A stretch of 64,000 nt of DNA from Rodentibacter caecimuris (GTDB lineage Bacteria; Pseudomonadota; Gammaproteobacteria; Enterobacterales; Pasteurellaceae), in contig NZ_BBXJ01000001.1 of assembly GCF_001019715.1 (NCBI RefSeq), forward strand, positions 992,001 through 1,056,000. The letters run 5' to 3'. The position numbers and the translations under genes are program-made. Numbering within the stretch: the first letter of the stretch is position 1; each line of letters begins with the position of its first letter. The notes below the pieces were generated by a model, which was given only the letters and a program-made list of their open reading frames with translations, did no database searches and was not told where the DNA came from. Of this stretch, positions 10,193-20,450 are shown piece by piece.

Positions 10193-10297
10193 GTTTACCT
10201 CCAGATCCCACAATAAATAATAAAAAATAAACCCACTTCGTTTGATTGTAGAGAATAATGCCTAAATTAACAACATATTGAGCGAAAAAGAAAATAT

Positions 10298-10319
10298 ATT
10301 TGTGAGCAAGATCACTATA
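10298..10319. promoter_or_regulatory. CRP-cAMP binding site, glpA-glpT intergenic
   Basis: TGTGA-GCAAGA-TCACT (10301-10316) matches the CRP consensus at nine of ten half-site positions. It lies 106 bases from the glpA ATG and would allow cAMP control of one or both divergent operons. Confidence 0.8.
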
Positions 10320-10348
10320 TTTTCGTACTCGCTCATGCAGACATGATT

Positions 10349-10370
10349 TTTTGTGAACAACTTCACATTT
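10349..10370. promoter_or_regulatory. CRP-cAMP binding site, glpT-proximal
   Basis: TGTGA-ACAACT-TCACA (10352-10367) is a perfect match to both CRP half-sites, about 110 bases upstream of the glpT start. With the site at 10301 it suggests joint catabolite control of glpABC and glpT. A nearby CTCGAAAACTTTC may be a weak GlpR site, which is not certain. Confidence 0.85.
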
Positions 10371-10477
10371 TTTAACTCGAAAACTTTCTTATTTTTTATT
10401 TTTCATTATTATGCACGCTGTCCCTTTCTTTTTTGTTCAGAAGGGAAAATCATAATTATAAATGTTGGAGAAAAATT

Positions 10478-11920
10478 ATGTTTGGACCATTTAAACCCGC
10501 ACCGCATATTGCGGAACTTCCTGCGGAAAAAATTGATTCTACCTATAAACGCTTACGTTGGCAGGTATTCGCAGGGATATTCTTTGGTTATGCCGCTTAT
10601 TATTTTGTGCGTGCAAACTTTGACTTGGCTCAAAAAGGTTTAATTGAAGCCGGTATGTATAACAAGGCGGAATTGGGTCTTGTCGGTACGGCTGCCGGTT
10701 TAGCTTACGGTTTGTCAAAATTCTTTATGGCAATGCTTTCGGATCGTTCTAACCCGAAAGTATTTTTACCATTCGGTTTATTATTATCCGGTTTATGTAT
10801 GACCATGATGGGTTTATTCCCGTGGGCAACATCCGGTATCGTGATCATGTGGATTATGATCTTTTTAAACGGTTGGTTTCAAGGAATGGGCTGGCCTCCA
10901 TGCGGACGAACGATGGTTCACTGGTGGTCTAAATCCGAACGTGGAACCATTGTTTCTATTTGGAATACCGCACACAACCTCGGAGGTATGGTGCCGGGGG
11001 CGATGGTACTTCTAGCCGGAGCAATTTATTTCAGCACACACGGCGTTGAAGCAACCGCAAAAGATGTATGGCAACAAGCGCTTTACTATCCAGGTATCGC
11101 TGCGATGATCATCGCTATTCCAATTTATCTTGTAATGAAAGATACCCCACAATCTTGTGGCTTACCGCCGGTTGAAAAATGGCGTAATGACTATCCGGAC
11201 GACTATAACGAAAAAACTTACGAGCATGAGCTTTCTACCAAAGAAATCTTTATGACTTATGTCTTGAAAAACAAATTATTATGGTACATCGCCATTGCTA
11301 ACGTGTTCGTTTACTTAATCCGCTACGGTGTGTTGAAATGGTCTCCGGTTTACTTAGGTGAAGTAAAACACTTCAACATTAAAGGTACGGCATGGGCATA
11401 CACCATTTATGAATTGGCCGCTATTCCGGGTACATTATTATGCGGTTGGGTATCTGACCACGTATTCAAGGGTAAACGGGGATTAACCGGTTTTATCTTC
11501 ATGATCTTAACTACCATTGCTGTTGTGGCATTATGGAAAAACCCGGCTACGCCTGAAGCAGAGATTGCCAGCTACAGTGCATGGTATGAAAACCCATATC
11601 AATTAACCGACTTCATTTTAATGACGACTATCGGCTTCTTAATTTATGGCCCGGTGATGTTAATCGGCTTACATGCCCTTGAACTTGCGCCGAAAAAAGC
11701 TGCGGGTACGGCAGCCGGTTTCACCGGATTATTCGGTTATTTAGGCGGTACCGTATCAGCCTCTGCCGTTGTCGGCTGGGCGGCAGAATACTACGGCTGG
11801 GATGGCGGTTTCTACGTCATGATCGCCGGCGGTATCTTAGCAGTGTTATTACTTCTCAATGTAATGATTGAAGAAGGCAAACACAAAGCAAAATTAGGTG
11901 ATACCTACGGTACGAAATAA
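10478..11920 (+). CDS. glpT: Glycerol-3-phosphate/phosphate antiporter GlpT
   Basis: A 480-residue major facilitator superfamily permease that takes up glycerol-3-phosphate in exchange for phosphate. It has 12 predicted membrane segments. Family residues include [22 protein letters not shown] near the N-terminus, [19 protein letters not shown] and [22 protein letters not shown]. The start [10 protein letters not shown] at 10478 follows TTGGAGAAAAATT. It has its own terminator and is followed by glpQ, which makes its substrate. Confidence 0.95.
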   Translation: MFGPFKPAPHIAELPAEKIDSTYKRLRWQVFAGIFFGYAAYYFVRANFDLAQKGLIEAGMYNKAELGLVGTAAGLAYGLSKFFMAMLSDRSNPKVFLPFGLLLSGLCMTMMGLFPWATSGIVIMWIMIFLNGWFQGMGWPPCGRTMVHWWSKSERGTIVSIWNTAHNLGGMVPGAMVLLAGAIYFSTHGVEATAKDVWQQALYYPGIAAMIIAIPIYLVMKDTPQSCGLPPVEKWRNDYPDDYNEKTYEHELSTKEIFMTYVLKNKLLWYIAIANVFVYLIRYGVLKWSPVYLGEVKHFNIKGTAWAYTIYELAAIPGTLLCGWVSDHVFKGKRGLTGFIFMILTTIAVVALWKNPATPEAEIASYSAWYENPYQLTDFILMTTIGFLIYGPVMLIGLHALELAPKKAAGTAAGFTGLFGYLGGTVSASAVVGWAAEYYGWDGGFYVMIAGGILAVLLLLNVMIEEGKHKAKLGDTYGTK

Positions 11921-11928
11921 TCCGTGTC

Positions 11929-11964
11929 AAAAAGGCGACAAGCAAGTGCTGAAGTCGCCTTTTT
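11929..11964 (+). terminator. Rho-independent terminator after glpT
   Basis: AAAAAGGCGAC (11929) pairs with GTCGCCTTTTT (11954), ending in a T-run, 8 bases after the glpT stop. Confidence 0.85.
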
Positions 11965-12066
11965 CATTTAATAAATCCTTAATATTAATGGATTATATTG
12001 ATTCAACATTATTCATTCACGAAAACAGTCTTAAAATTAACCGCACTTCTTCAAGGAGAAATATTA

Positions 12067-13158
12067 ATGAAACTTAAAACATTAGCCTTTTCTTTACTGG
12101 CCACTAGCGTATTAGTCGGCTGTAGCAGTCAATCTTCAATGATGGCAAGTAATATGAAATCAGAAAAACTTATTATCGCTCACCGTGGTGCAAGCGGCTA
12201 CTTACCGGAGCATACACTGGAATCCAAAGCGCTTGCCTTTGGTCAACAAGCGGATTATTTAGAACAAGATTTAGCCATGACAAAAGATGGTCGTCTCATT
12301 GTCATTCATGATCACTTTTTAGACGGTTTAACCGATGTGGCAAAAAAATTCCCAAACCGTCATCGTAAAGACGGTCGTTATTATGTGATTGACTTCACCT
12401 TAAAAGAAATTCAAAGTTTGAATATGACGGAAAACTTTGAAACCAAAGACGGTAAGCAAGTTGCCGTTTATCCGAAACGTTTCCCACTTTGGAAATCCCA
12501 TTTCAAAATCCATACCTTTGAAGATGAAATTGAATTTATTCAAGGTTTAGAAAAATCCACCGGTAAAAAAGTGGGCATTTACCCTGAAATTAAAGCACCT
12601 TGGTTCCATCATCAAAATGGTAAAGATATTGCCGCCGAAACACTCAAAGTATTGAAAAAATACGGTTATGACAAAAAAACCGATAGAGTTTATTTGCAAA
12701 CCTTTGATTTCAACGAGTTAAAACGTATCAAAACCGAATTACTACCGAAAATGGGAATGGATTTGAAATTAGTGCAATTAGTGGCATACACCGATTGGCA
12801 CGAAACCGAGGAAAAAAATGCGCAAGGCAAATGGGTGAACTATGATTATGATTGGATGTTCAAACCGGGTGCAATGGCTGAAGTAGTGAAATATGCGGAT
12901 GGCGTAGGGCCGGGTTGGTATATGTTAGTTGATAAAGAAAAATCAAAAGTCGGTAATATTCAATACACCCCATTAGTGAAAGAGTTAGCACAATATAATG
13001 TGGAGTTACATCCTTATACCGTTCGTAAAGATGCTTTACCGGAATTTTTTACCAATGTAAATCAAATGTATGATACCTTGCTAAATAAAGCCGGGGCAAC
13101 AGGGGTGTTTACGGATTTCCCTGATACCGGAGTTGAATTTTTGAAAGGTAAAAAATAA
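12067..13158 (+). CDS. glpQ: Glycerophosphodiester phosphodiesterase GlpQ (protein D-like lipoprotein)
   Basis: A 363-residue lipoprotein; MKLKTLAFSLLATSVLVGC gives lipobox LVGC. The GDPD catalytic start IIAHRGASGYLPEHT and the metal/His site LEQDLAMTKDGRLIVIHDH are clear. It hydrolyses glycerophosphodiesters to glycerol-3-phosphate plus an alcohol at the cell surface or in the periplasm. In H. influenzae the orthologue is protein D, which supplies host-derived choline for lipo-oligosaccharide. CAAGGAGAAATATTA precedes the start, and the upstream leader contains an inverted uptake core (ACCGCACTT). Confidence 0.95.
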   Translation: MKLKTLAFSLLATSVLVGCSSQSSMMASNMKSEKLIIAHRGASGYLPEHTLESKALAFGQQADYLEQDLAMTKDGRLIVIHDHFLDGLTDVAKKFPNRHRKDGRYYVIDFTLKEIQSLNMTENFETKDGKQVAVYPKRFPLWKSHFKIHTFEDEIEFIQGLEKSTGKKVGIYPEIKAPWFHHQNGKDIAAETLKVLKKYGYDKKTDRVYLQTFDFNELKRIKTELLPKMGMDLKLVQLVAYTDWHETEEKNAQGKWVNYDYDWMFKPGAMAEVVKYADGVGPGWYMLVDKEKSKVGNIQYTPLVKELAQYNVELHPYTVRKDALPEFFTNVNQMYDTLLNKAGATGVFTDFPDTGVEFLKGKK

Positions 13159-13174
13159 TTTTTCTGTGTACAAC

Positions 13175-13211
13175 AAAAGAACCCAATCTATAAAAGACTG
13201 GGTTCTTTTTT
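13175..13211 (+). terminator. Rho-independent terminator after glpQ
   Basis: AAAAGAACCCA (13175) pairs with TGGGTTCTTTT (13199) followed by Ts. An uptake core AAGTGCGGT follows at about 13226. Confidence 0.85.
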
Positions 13212-13259
13212 GTATGTTTGAAAAAGTGCGGTTGATTTTCAACCTGTTTTCCACTTTAG

Positions 13260-14003
13260 TTACATCACCACCGCATAAGCTGCCGCTGCCAATAATGATC
13301 CGATGATTGGCCCCACAATCGGCACCCAGCTATATCCCCAATCCGGTTTAGTATTTAATTGACGACTGAGGAAAAGTCCTAAGGTTAAACGCGGCCCAAA
13401 ATCCCGAGCCGGATTGATGGCATAGCCGGTTGTTCCCCCCAAACTTAAACCGATTGCCCAAACAAGAATAGCCACCGGTAACGCACCGATAGAACCTAAA
13501 CCGATAGGCGTTACTTCCGTTGTTCCCGGCAAGGTAATATCCGCACCGACCAGATAAAAAATCACAAATACCAAGACAAACGTACCGATCATTTCACTAA
13601 TAAGGTTGCTTGGATAATGACGAATTGCAGGTTCCGTGCAGAAACAAGCACGTTTTAAACCTTCATTTTCTGTGGCTAAGAAATGGTTGCGGTACATTAT
13701 ATAAACCAACAACGCTCCCACCATACCGCCAAAAACTTGAGCGATAACATACCCTGCGACTAATCCCCAGTCGAATGCACCTTTTGCGGCAAGCCCTAAG
13801 GTAACGGCTGGATTCAAATGTGCACCGCTGTAAGGTCCGACAACAACAACTGCCACATACACGGCAAACGCCCATGCGGTGGTAATCACAATCCAGCCGG
13901 AACTTTGCCCTTTTGTTTTATCCAAACAAACATTGGCAACCACGCCATTCCCTAACAAAATCATAAGCGCGGTGCCGAAAAACTCTGCAAAATAAGCATT
14001 CAT
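13260..14003 (-). CDS. glpF: Glycerol facilitator GlpF
   Basis: A 247-residue aquaglyceroporin with six membrane spans and two half-helices. The two NPA boxes are visible (GAHLNPAVTLG and GYAINPARDFGPR); Asp after the second NPA is the mark of glycerol-permeable channels. It is divergent from glpK across a 387-base regulatory region. In enteric bacteria glpF and glpK form one operon; here they are split and face away from each other, the usual Pasteurellaceae layout. Confidence 0.93.
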   Translation of the reverse strand: MNAYFAEFFGTALMILLGNGVVANVCLDKTKGQSSGWIVITTAWAFAVYVAVVVVGPYSGAHLNPAVTLGLAAKGAFDWGLVAGYVIAQVFGGMVGALLVYIMYRNHFLATENEGLKRACFCTEPAIRHYPSNLISEMIGTFVLVFVIFYLVGADITLPGTTEVTPIGLGSIGALPVAILVWAIGLSLGGTTGYAINPARDFGPRLTLGLFLSRQLNTKPDWGYSWVPIVGPIIGSLLAAAAYAVVM

Positions 14004-14103
14004 AAGAGAATCTCCATCGAATAGTTGAAGAAAGCATTTCTAAATAGGGTCTCTAGCCACTTTTGCCGACAACGCTAAAAAAACCCGCTAAGAAGTACAA
14101 GTA

Positions 14104-14358
14104 AGCAATTATGTTCGTATTTTTTCAAACTTGAGAAACTCAATGTGAGCGCACTTATTATCTTCTAAAAACCCTACTCTTCAAGTAGGTATTCCAAGTA
14201 AATTTTAGAAATGCGAACTTGATCACATAATCTATCGAAAAAGAACATTTTTTTGTGATCATTGTCATAAAATTGCAAAATGGGTATTTAAATTCAGTGA
14301 TAATTCAATTAGCTTACGAGCGCAATTTGTTCGTTTTTAGTTCAAAACATTCGTTTAC
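14104..14358. promoter_or_regulatory. glpF-glpK intergenic control region: CRP and GlpR-like sites
   Basis: The 387-base gap holds several CRP-like sites: TGTGA-TCATTG-TCATA (14254-14269), TGCGA-ACTTGA-TCACA (14212-14227) and a weaker TGTGAGCGCAC (14144). GlpR-like boxes containing GTTCGT or ATTCGTTT appear at about 14111, 14326 and 14347, the last two just upstream of glpK. This fits cAMP activation with glycerol-3-phosphate-relieved repression of both genes. The GlpR boxes are judged by resemblance only. Confidence 0.6.
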
Positions 14359-14390
14359 AATAAAAAACGTACTATCAAGGAGTTTTTATC

Positions 14391-15902
14391 ATGACTGACA
14401 AAAAATACATTATTGCTCTAGATCAGGGGACTACCAGCTCTCGAGCCGTACTATTGGATCATAACGCTAACATTGTTGAAATTGCGCAACGCGAATTTAC
14501 TCAAATTTACCCGCGTGCAGGTTGGGTAGAACACAACCCAATGGAAATTTGGGCAACGCAAAGCTCCACCCTCAATGAAGTCGTTGCCAAAGCTGGTATC
14601 ACTTCTGATGAAATCGCCGCAATTGGTATCACCAACCAACGTGAAACCACGATTGTGTGGGAAAAATCAACAGGTGTACCTGTTTATAACGCCATTGTTT
14701 GGCAATGTCGCCGTACCGCTGACATTACCGATAAACTGAAAGCAGACGGTTACGAGGATTATATTCGCCATACCACAGGATTAGTAGTCGATCCTTATTT
14801 CTCCGGTACTAAAGTAAAATGGATTTTGGACAATGTAGAAGGTGCGCGTGAAAAAGCAGAACGTGGTGAATTATTATTCGGTACTGTGGATACGTGGCTT
14901 GTGTGGAAACTAACTCAAGGCCGTGTACACGTAACCGATTACACGAATGCCTCACGCACTATGTTATTTAATATTCACACCAAACAGTGGGATGACAAGA
15001 TGCTTGAAATCTTGAATATCCCACGCTCCATGTTGCCTGAAGTGCGTAATTCTTCTGAAATTTACGGTCAAACCAACATTGGCGGTAAGGGCGGTGTACG
15101 TATTCCGGTTGCGGGTATTGCCGGAGACCAACAGGCTGCGCTTTACGGTCATTTATGTGTGCATGCCGGACAAGCCAAAAACACTTACGGCACAGGTTGT
15201 TTTATGTTGCTCCACACCGGTGATAAAGCGATCACCTCAAAAAACGGCTTGCTTACCACCATCGCCTGTAATGCGAAAGGCGAACCGGAATACGCATTAG
15301 AAGGCTCGGTATTTATTGCCGGTGCCTCTATTCAATGGTTACGGGATGAACTCAAAATTGTTCACGATAGTTTCGATTCCGAATACTTTGCCCAAAAAGT
15401 ACAGGACAGCAACGGTGTTTATGTCGTACCCGCGTTCACCGGTTTAGGCGCACCTTATTGGGATCCTTATGCTCGCGGCGCTATTTTCGGGCTTTCCCGT
15501 GGCGCAAATCGTAACCACATTGTTCGCGCTACTCTTGAGTCTATCGCCTATCAAACCCGTGACGTATTAGAAGCCATGCAATCCGATTCGGGTGAACGCT
15601 TACAATACCTCCGTGTCGATGGCGGTGCTACAAATAACAATTTCTTAATGCAATTCCAAGCGGATATTCTAGATGTGAATGTGGAACGCCCCGTAGTGAA
15701 AGAAGTGACCGCATTAGGTGCAGCCTATCTGGCAGGTCTTGCCACCGGTTTTTGGAAAGACTTAGACGAACTTCGCGATAAAGCACGGGTAGAGCGTACT
15801 TTCACACCGGATAACGACAATGAAAAACGCGAACGCCGCTATAAAGGCTGGAAAAAAGCGGTAAAACGTTCACTGGAATGGGCGAAGGAAGATGCGGAAT
15901 AA
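14391..15902 (+). CDS. glpK: Glycerol kinase GlpK
   Basis: A 503-residue FGGY-family kinase that phosphorylates glycerol to glycerol-3-phosphate. Marks are [13 protein letters not shown] (phosphate-binding loop 1), [32 protein letters not shown] and the C-terminal [17 protein letters not shown]. The length is exactly that of the family. CAAGGAGTTTTTATC precedes the start. An uptake-signal terminator follows. Confidence 0.97.
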   Translation: MTDKKYIIALDQGTTSSRAVLLDHNANIVEIAQREFTQIYPRAGWVEHNPMEIWATQSSTLNEVVAKAGITSDEIAAIGITNQRETTIVWEKSTGVPVYNAIVWQCRRTADITDKLKADGYEDYIRHTTGLVVDPYFSGTKVKWILDNVEGAREKAERGELLFGTVDTWLVWKLTQGRVHVTDYTNASRTMLFNIHTKQWDDKMLEILNIPRSMLPEVRNSSEIYGQTNIGGKGGVRIPVAGIAGDQQAALYGHLCVHAGQAKNTYGTGCFMLLHTGDKAITSKNGLLTTIACNAKGEPEYALEGSVFIAGASIQWLRDELKIVHDSFDSEYFAQKVQDSNGVYVVPAFTGLGAPYWDPYARGAIFGLSRGANRNHIVRATLESIAYQTRDVLEAMQSDSGERLQYLRVDGGATNNNFLMQFQADILDVNVERPVVKEVTALGAAYLAGLATGFWKDLDELRDKARVERTFTPDNDNEKRERRYKGWKKAVKRSLEWAKEDAE

Positions 15903-15932
15903 GAGGAAATAATCCTTAAAGAAGGTAAAAGC

Positions 15933-15963
15933 AAAAGTGCGGTCAAATTTCACCGCACTTTTT
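15933..15963. terminator. Inverted uptake-signal terminator
   Basis: AAAAGTGCGGT (15933) and ACCGCACTTTTT (15952) form a stem between convergent glpK and the DUF535 gene. Confidence 0.8.
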
Positions 15964-15968
15964 CATTC

Positions 15969-16835
15969 TTAAAGTCCTAATTTTTCCGTCATGGATTTTG
16001 CCAAGTCATTCAACATAGCATAACGTTTCCGATACATAGAACGTTTTTTACTTGGCACATCATCAAGATTTCTATTCTCTTCCAAAGGCAAAACCCAATA
16101 ATCTTTTCGTTGTCCGCCTGATTCCGAAAAAATGGCATCATAATCCACGGTATAGCTTTTCGATTGAATAAAGCGAGATTTATTTTGATATTTTTGAGGA
16201 ATGCCAAGTAATGTTTTAAAACCTAAAATCTTAGTGAGGGCCTTCATCGTTTCTACCATCAAGTAAGCCGGACGTAAACCATGGCAAGATTTAGTCAGGT
16301 GTTTCACCATTTCTTTTGAGCCTTCAAAATTCGGCCCTTGCACAACGGCAATAAGCAAGGCATTTTCAAGTTTGGCGAAGGTGAGCAAATACACCAATTC
16401 ATTTTTAGGTTTGTGCCACAGCTCGAGCACCCAATAGCCCTCCATCGGTTGATGCGTCGTCATACTTAATGTGATTTCAAAATCGGGGATAACCTCACCA
16501 AAACTTAATGATTGTTCCCATAATGGTTTGGAAAGTGCAGTTAATTTTTCAGGTAAAAACAGAAGGTTATCACACATATATTGAAAGCGTTTAGATGCGC
16601 TAAAGCGTTTATCTAAAAAACGCGACACCAATGGATAGGCATAATTTACACGCTCATTAAATATCGGAATAAGGGCAGGGTGTCGGTTAATAAAGCCCTC
16701 AAACCGTTTGATCCAATGCCAATGCAAAAGGCTGCGCAAATTGTAACGAAAACGTTTTAAATAATCATAACGACCGGGGCGGTCGGGATGAATAACATTC
16801 GCTTTTACCCAAGTATATTGCTGTTTTGTTGTCAT
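15969..16835 (-). CDS. VirK/YbjX (DUF535) family protein
   Basis: A 288-residue protein of the DUF535 family, related to Shigella VirK and E. coli YbjX. It starts at ATG 16835 and the family core is recognisable in the segments GYWVLELWHKPKNELVYLLTFAK, VVQGPNFEGSKEMVKHLTK, LRPAYLMVETMKALTKILGF and SGGQRKDYWVLP. There is no signal peptide or membrane segment. Members have been linked to envelope stress and virulence but the biochemical activity is unknown. It is divergent from engB. Confidence 0.75.
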   Translation of the reverse strand: MTTKQQYTWVKANVIHPDRPGRYDYLKRFRYNLRSLLHWHWIKRFEGFINRHPALIPIFNERVNYAYPLVSRFLDKRFSASKRFQYMCDNLLFLPEKLTALSKPLWEQSLSFGEVIPDFEITLSMTTHQPMEGYWVLELWHKPKNELVYLLTFAKLENALLIAVVQGPNFEGSKEMVKHLTKSCHGLRPAYLMVETMKALTKILGFKTLLGIPQKYQNKSRFIQSKSYTVDYDAIFSESGGQRKDYWVLPLEENRNLDDVPSKKRSMYRKRYAMLNDLAKSMTEKLGL

Positions 16836-16939
16836 TTTTCTTGTTATATGAATAGATTCTTAAGCGAAACTATTTTACACAATTTCAGCAAAATTACGAT
16901 CTATGATATGCTTAGCGCCGCAATATCAGAGGAAAAATT

Positions 16940-17557
16940 ATGTCTGAAATTAAACTGAATTATCACAAAACCCACTTTCTTACGAGCGCGCCCAATATTC
17001 GTGCTATTCCGGAAGATAGCGGTATTGAAATTGCCTTTGCCGGTCGATCAAATGCGGGAAAATCTACCGCACTCAACGCATTAACAAATCAAAAAAATCT
17101 GGCTCGCACCTCTAAAACCCCGGGGCGAACTCAGCTTATCAACTTATTTGAAGTCGAACCGAATTGTAAACTTGTGGATTTACCGGGCTACGGTTACGCC
17201 GCAGTACCGGAACAAATGAAAATCCAGTGGCAAAAATCCTTAGGGGAATATTTGCAAAAACGGGAATGTCTGGCAGGTTTAGTCGTATTGATGGATATTC
17301 GTCACCCCTTAAAAGATCTCGATCAACAAATGATTGAATGGGCAGTGTCAGCAAATTTGCCGGTTTTACTCCTGCTAACCAAAGCGGATAAATTAAGCCA
17401 AAGTGCACGTAGCAAACAAGTAAAAATGGTGCGGGAAGCCATTCTTCCCTTCCAAGGTGATATACAAGTGGAAGCCTTTTCAGCACAACATAAAATTGGT
17501 ATTGATAAACTTGCGACAAAATTAGACTACTGGTTTTCTCCGGTTTTTGCGGAATAA
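16940..17557 (+). CDS. engB: Ribosome-biogenesis GTPase EngB (YihA/YsxC)
   Basis: A 205-residue TRAFAC GTPase needed for 50S subunit assembly. G-motifs are clear: G1 [10 protein letters not shown]2 region TPGRTQ, G3 DLPGYG, G4 TKAD. The length is standard. CAGAGGAAAAATT precedes the start. Confidence 0.95.
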   Translation: MSEIKLNYHKTHFLTSAPNIRAIPEDSGIEIAFAGRSNAGKSTALNALTNQKNLARTSKTPGRTQLINLFEVEPNCKLVDLPGYGYAAVPEQMKIQWQKSLGEYLQKRECLAGLVVLMDIRHPLKDLDQQMIEWAVSANLPVLLLLTKADKLSQSARSKQVKMVREAILPFQGDIQVEAFSAQHKIGIDKLATKLDYWFSPVFAE

Positions 17558-17583
17558 AATGTAAATATTGCGATCTTGCTCGC

Positions 17584-17625
17584 AAAAAAAGCGTGTAATG
17601 AATGATTTCATCACACGCTTTTTTT
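17584..17625. terminator. Terminator between engB and comM
   Basis: AAAAAAAGCGTGT (17584) and ACACGCTTTTTTT (17613) form a strong stem with A- and T-tracts, allowing termination in both directions. An inverted uptake core ACCGCACTT follows at about 17652. Confidence 0.85.
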
Positions 17626-17671
17626 ATAGTGTGAAAACTTCTTCAATTTTAACCGCACTTTTAGGATCTCC

Positions 17672-18541
17672 ATGTCCCTTGCCATCGTTTATAGTCGAGC
17701 CTCCATGGGCGTACAAGCCCCGCTTGTTACGATTGAAGTCCATTTAAGTAACGGGAAACCCGGATTTACACTCGTGGGATTACCTGAAAAAACAGTCAAG
17801 GAAGCGCAAGACCGCGTGCGTAGCGCGTTAATCAACGCACAATTTAAATATCCGGCAAAACGTATCACTGTAAATCTCGCCCCGGCGGATTTACCCAAGG
17901 AAGGCGGGCGATTTGATTTACCCATTGCTATTGGAATTCTTGTGGCATCCGATCAATTAGACGGTAGCCGTTTAAAACAACTTGAGTTTGTCGGAGAATT
18001 GGCTCTAACAGGCCATCTGAGAGGGATTCACGGCGTCATTCCTGCTATTCTCGCCGCACAAAAATCCAAACGTGAACTGGTTATTGCTCAGCAAAATGCG
18101 AACGAAGCCTCATTAGTTTCGGAGCAAAATACCTATTTTGCTCAAACTTTACTTGATGTTGTGCAATTTCTTAATAATCAGAAAACACTGCCTCTTGCAA
18201 CTGAATTAAGTCATGCAAGTGCGGTTAATTTCCATCATAATCACGTCGATTTAACCGATATTATCGGACAACAACATGCTAAACGGGCTCTTACTATTGC
18301 CGCTGCCGGACAACACAATTTGCTTTTTCTTGGCCCTCCGGGAACCGGTAAAACGATGCTGGCAAGCCGTTTAACAACACTGTTGCCGGAAATGAGTACT
18401 CAGGAAGCCATTGAAACCGCCTCTGTAACAAGCCTCGTACACAATGAATTAAATCTCCATAATTGGAAACAACGCCCATTTCGGGCACCACATCATAGTG
18501 CCTCTCTGCCGGCATTAGTCGGTGGAGGCTGTGAAAACTAG
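17672..18541 (+). pseudogene. comM: comM, 5' fragment interrupted by the transposon
   Basis: ComM (YifB) is a hexameric AAA+ helicase that promotes branch migration of incoming DNA during natural transformation; the family length is about 505 residues. Here residues 1-286 are native, ending VGGG at 18529. The last three codons before the stop (CEN) are transposon sequence. The N-terminal Lon-protease-like domain and Walker A (GPPGTGKT, about residues 220-227) remain. Walker B (normally LFLDELPEF), the sensor motifs and the C-terminal domain are lost. The 3' half is not present anywhere in this window. The fragment itself contains a typical uptake core (GCAAGTGCGGTTAAT, about 18218). Loss of function is nearly certain. 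Confidence 0.93.
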
Positions 18542-18578
18542 AAATAAATGTCAAAAACAAGAAATAAATGTCGCAAAT
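18530..18578 (+). repeat. Transposon left end with two TnsB-type sites
   Basis: Terminal TGTGAAAACT, then AGAAATAAATGTC at 18540-18552 and again at 18560-18572, exactly 20 bp apart; the second continues GCAAA. No further clear copy lies inside. Confidence 0.8.
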
Positions 18579-18594
18579 CTCTCTCTAGTTTCGC

Positions 18595-18600
18595 TATAAT
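18595..18600 (+). promoter_or_regulatory. Probable promoter for the tnsE-like operon
   Basis: A perfect TATAAT lies 33 bases upstream of the tnsE-like start. The -35 position (about 18572-18577, CGCAAA) is weak and falls on the second TnsB site, so TnsB binding could repress this promoter. The repression is inference. Confidence 0.45.
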
Positions 18601-18632
18601 CCGATCATCAAAGCTTCAAGGGGAAATCAGTT

Positions 18633-20450
18633 ATGTTCCATCTCAATGACACTAATTTCAAACGAGAACCCTATCGTGGATATTGCCCTAAGCACCTTAA
18701 AGATCTCTTTACCAAACCACGTCTTGATATTAAAGGTAACGGCCACTATTTTTCCCAAAATGAATATGTTGTTGCTTGGTATGAATCCGATTTCATTTTT
18801 GAGAATAGAAAAGCCCAAGTTCGCGCCAAAGTGAAACTCGTCAATTTAACAAATCCAATATACATTGGTAAAGATAATGCCGAATATTTGAGTGTTTTGT
18901 ACATTTCAGTTCCCCTCAATTATTTGCATTATTTCACTATTGGTAGTATTTGGAAAAATGGTGTAGCCAAAGAGCAGTTTGCTTTCGAAGAATTTTACAT
19001 TATGGTTAAGCCAGAAAATCAAGACAGTGAACGTGAAAATCTCTCAATGGTTTCATTCAATGAGAGTAGTAATAGTTCAGATAAACCATTTGATTATACG
19101 ACATATACCATTCCTACAGAACATTACAAGTACCGTGATGACCAAAATAAATTACTTTCCATTTCTTACCAAAATCAAAAATTCATTATCCATCCGCTAC
19201 ATATTTTTATGATGCACTATGGGTACTCTACGGACATCAAGCGTATTTTGGCAACATACTCGTTTGACGAGGTAAAAGAACGCCTATTTATAGATAAGGT
19301 CGTTAACAATTTTGATGTAGAGCGCTATGTCGTTTTACCGAAATACTTTGTGAAAAAAGATGCGATTTTCCTCTACCATTTCAAGTATGACGAAGATACT
19401 ACGGGACTAAGAGTAAAAAATCTTGTAAGTCAGTTTAGGTTAAATGTTCGTAATCAAAAACATCCAATAGAAATAGGGTTTTGGCACACACAAAAGGTTG
19501 AATTAAAAATCCGTGGTATTCGACTTGGAAATGCCGTGTTATGCGCAGAAATTATCGGTCTTAATCAGCCTGAGGGTGAAGATATTACGCTAGTGCAATA
19601 TCAATCGAAAGGACAGAAATCGGATAGTAAAACAGAGGAACAGAATAGAGATATAAATAACGTTCCGATTACCAGAATTTATACTCGAGAACCTGAATTG
19701 GATGAGTTACCACTAACCGATAACTCTCCAGATAATCGAACAGTCGAATACAACAAGCGACAATTTGAACTCTTAGGTCGCCAACGCCAAATCAGAGCGC
19801 TCAAGAAAGCACGAGAAGAGCATAATCAGAGAATGAAAATTCTGACTCCAGATGAGATTGGCTCATTGGGTGTAGGTGAATCAGACGGCCGAAATGGTTC
19901 GGTTGGACTAGCTTTCTGTTTCCTTGATGATACACCTGTTGGTAAAAGCTCTAAACTATACAAATTATGGCAACATGCGAAAGCTGTTGCAGAATGGAAT
20001 TATGGCGAAGCTCACTGGTACACACCAAATCTCGGTTTTAGAAATGATGATGAACTCGTTCCTGTTTCCTTAGAAACCAACCGAAGTTTCGATTACCCTG
20101 AAATCGCGATAATTATCCGCCTAGAAATACATGGTGAAACATTTTTCCTGATTGATTTCTCAATGAAACACAGAGATATAAGCATGCGTGGTTTAGGCTA
20201 CAAACCCGATCCAGACGAAGATTTTCTGTACGAAACCGACATGAAAAAGAGTGGGCTATCTGAATTATTGTCTGCGGTTCATTGCTATGAGCATTTACCA
20301 AAAGAATACTTAGAAGACAAGAATAAAGGGAAAACCAAACTCACCACATTTAACCATAGTGAAGCTGACAGCAGTAACTGGGCTTATAACGCAGTACAGA
20401 AATTAACTTCAAAGGCAATTACTAAGCCAATATATTTTAATATTTTATGA
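18633..20450 (+). CDS. TnsE-like transposition target-selection protein
   Basis: A 605-residue protein judged TnsE-like by layout and C-terminal motifs rather than by a search. The C-terminal third contains PEIAIIIRLEIHGETFFLIDFS, which parallels the VLLEVDAS strand of Tn7 TnsE, and ends in a helix with SSNWAYNAVQKLT, parallel to the GWAERVV helix of TnsE. Residues about 240-270 (PLHIFMMHYG) and the KIRGIRLGNAVL block also fit. In Tn7, TnsE binds the sliding clamp and 3'-recessed ends and sends transposition to replicating conjugative DNA. The start has GGGGAAAT upstream. Its ATGA overlap with the helicase gene shows coupling. Its place at the end opposite tnsABC is unlike Tn7. If not TnsE, it is an unknown element-borne protein. 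Confidence 0.6.
   Translation: MFHLNDTNFKREPYRGYCPKHLKDLFTKPRLDIKGNGHYFSQNEYVVAWYESDFIFENRKAQVRAKVKLVNLTNPIYIGKDNAEYLSVLYISVPLNYLHYFTIGSIWKNGVAKEQFAFEEFYIMVKPENQDSERENLSMVSFNESSNSSDKPFDYTTYTIPTEHYKYRDDQNKLLSISYQNQKFIIHPLHIFMMHYGYSTDIKRILATYSFDEVKERLFIDKVVNNFDVERYVVLPKYFVKKDAIFLYHFKYDEDTTGLRVKNLVSQFRLNVRNQKHPIEIGFWHTQKVELKIRGIRLGNAVLCAEIIGLNQPEGEDITLVQYQSKGQKSDSKTEEQNRDINNVPITRIYTREPELDELPLTDNSPDNRTVEYNKRQFELLGRQRQIRALKKAREEHNQRMKILTPDEIGSLGVGESDGRNGSVGLAFCFLDDTPVGKSSKLYKLWQHAKAVAEWNYGEAHWYTPNLGFRNDDELVPVSLETNRSFDYPEIAIIIRLEIHGETFFLIDFSMKHRDISMRGLGYKPDPDEDFLYETDMKKSGLSELLSAVHCYEHLPKEYLEDKNKGKTKLTTFNHSEADSSNWAYNAVQKLTSKAITKPIYFNIL

Noticed and set aside
12000-12066. Longer N-terminus for GlpQ starting at 11998
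   Set aside because: The signal peptide and lipobox fit the start at 12067, which also has the ribosome site.
14040-14105. tRNA or small RNA gene in the glpF-glpK gap
   Set aside because: No cloverleaf or strong terminator; the region is explained by CRP and GlpR-like sites.
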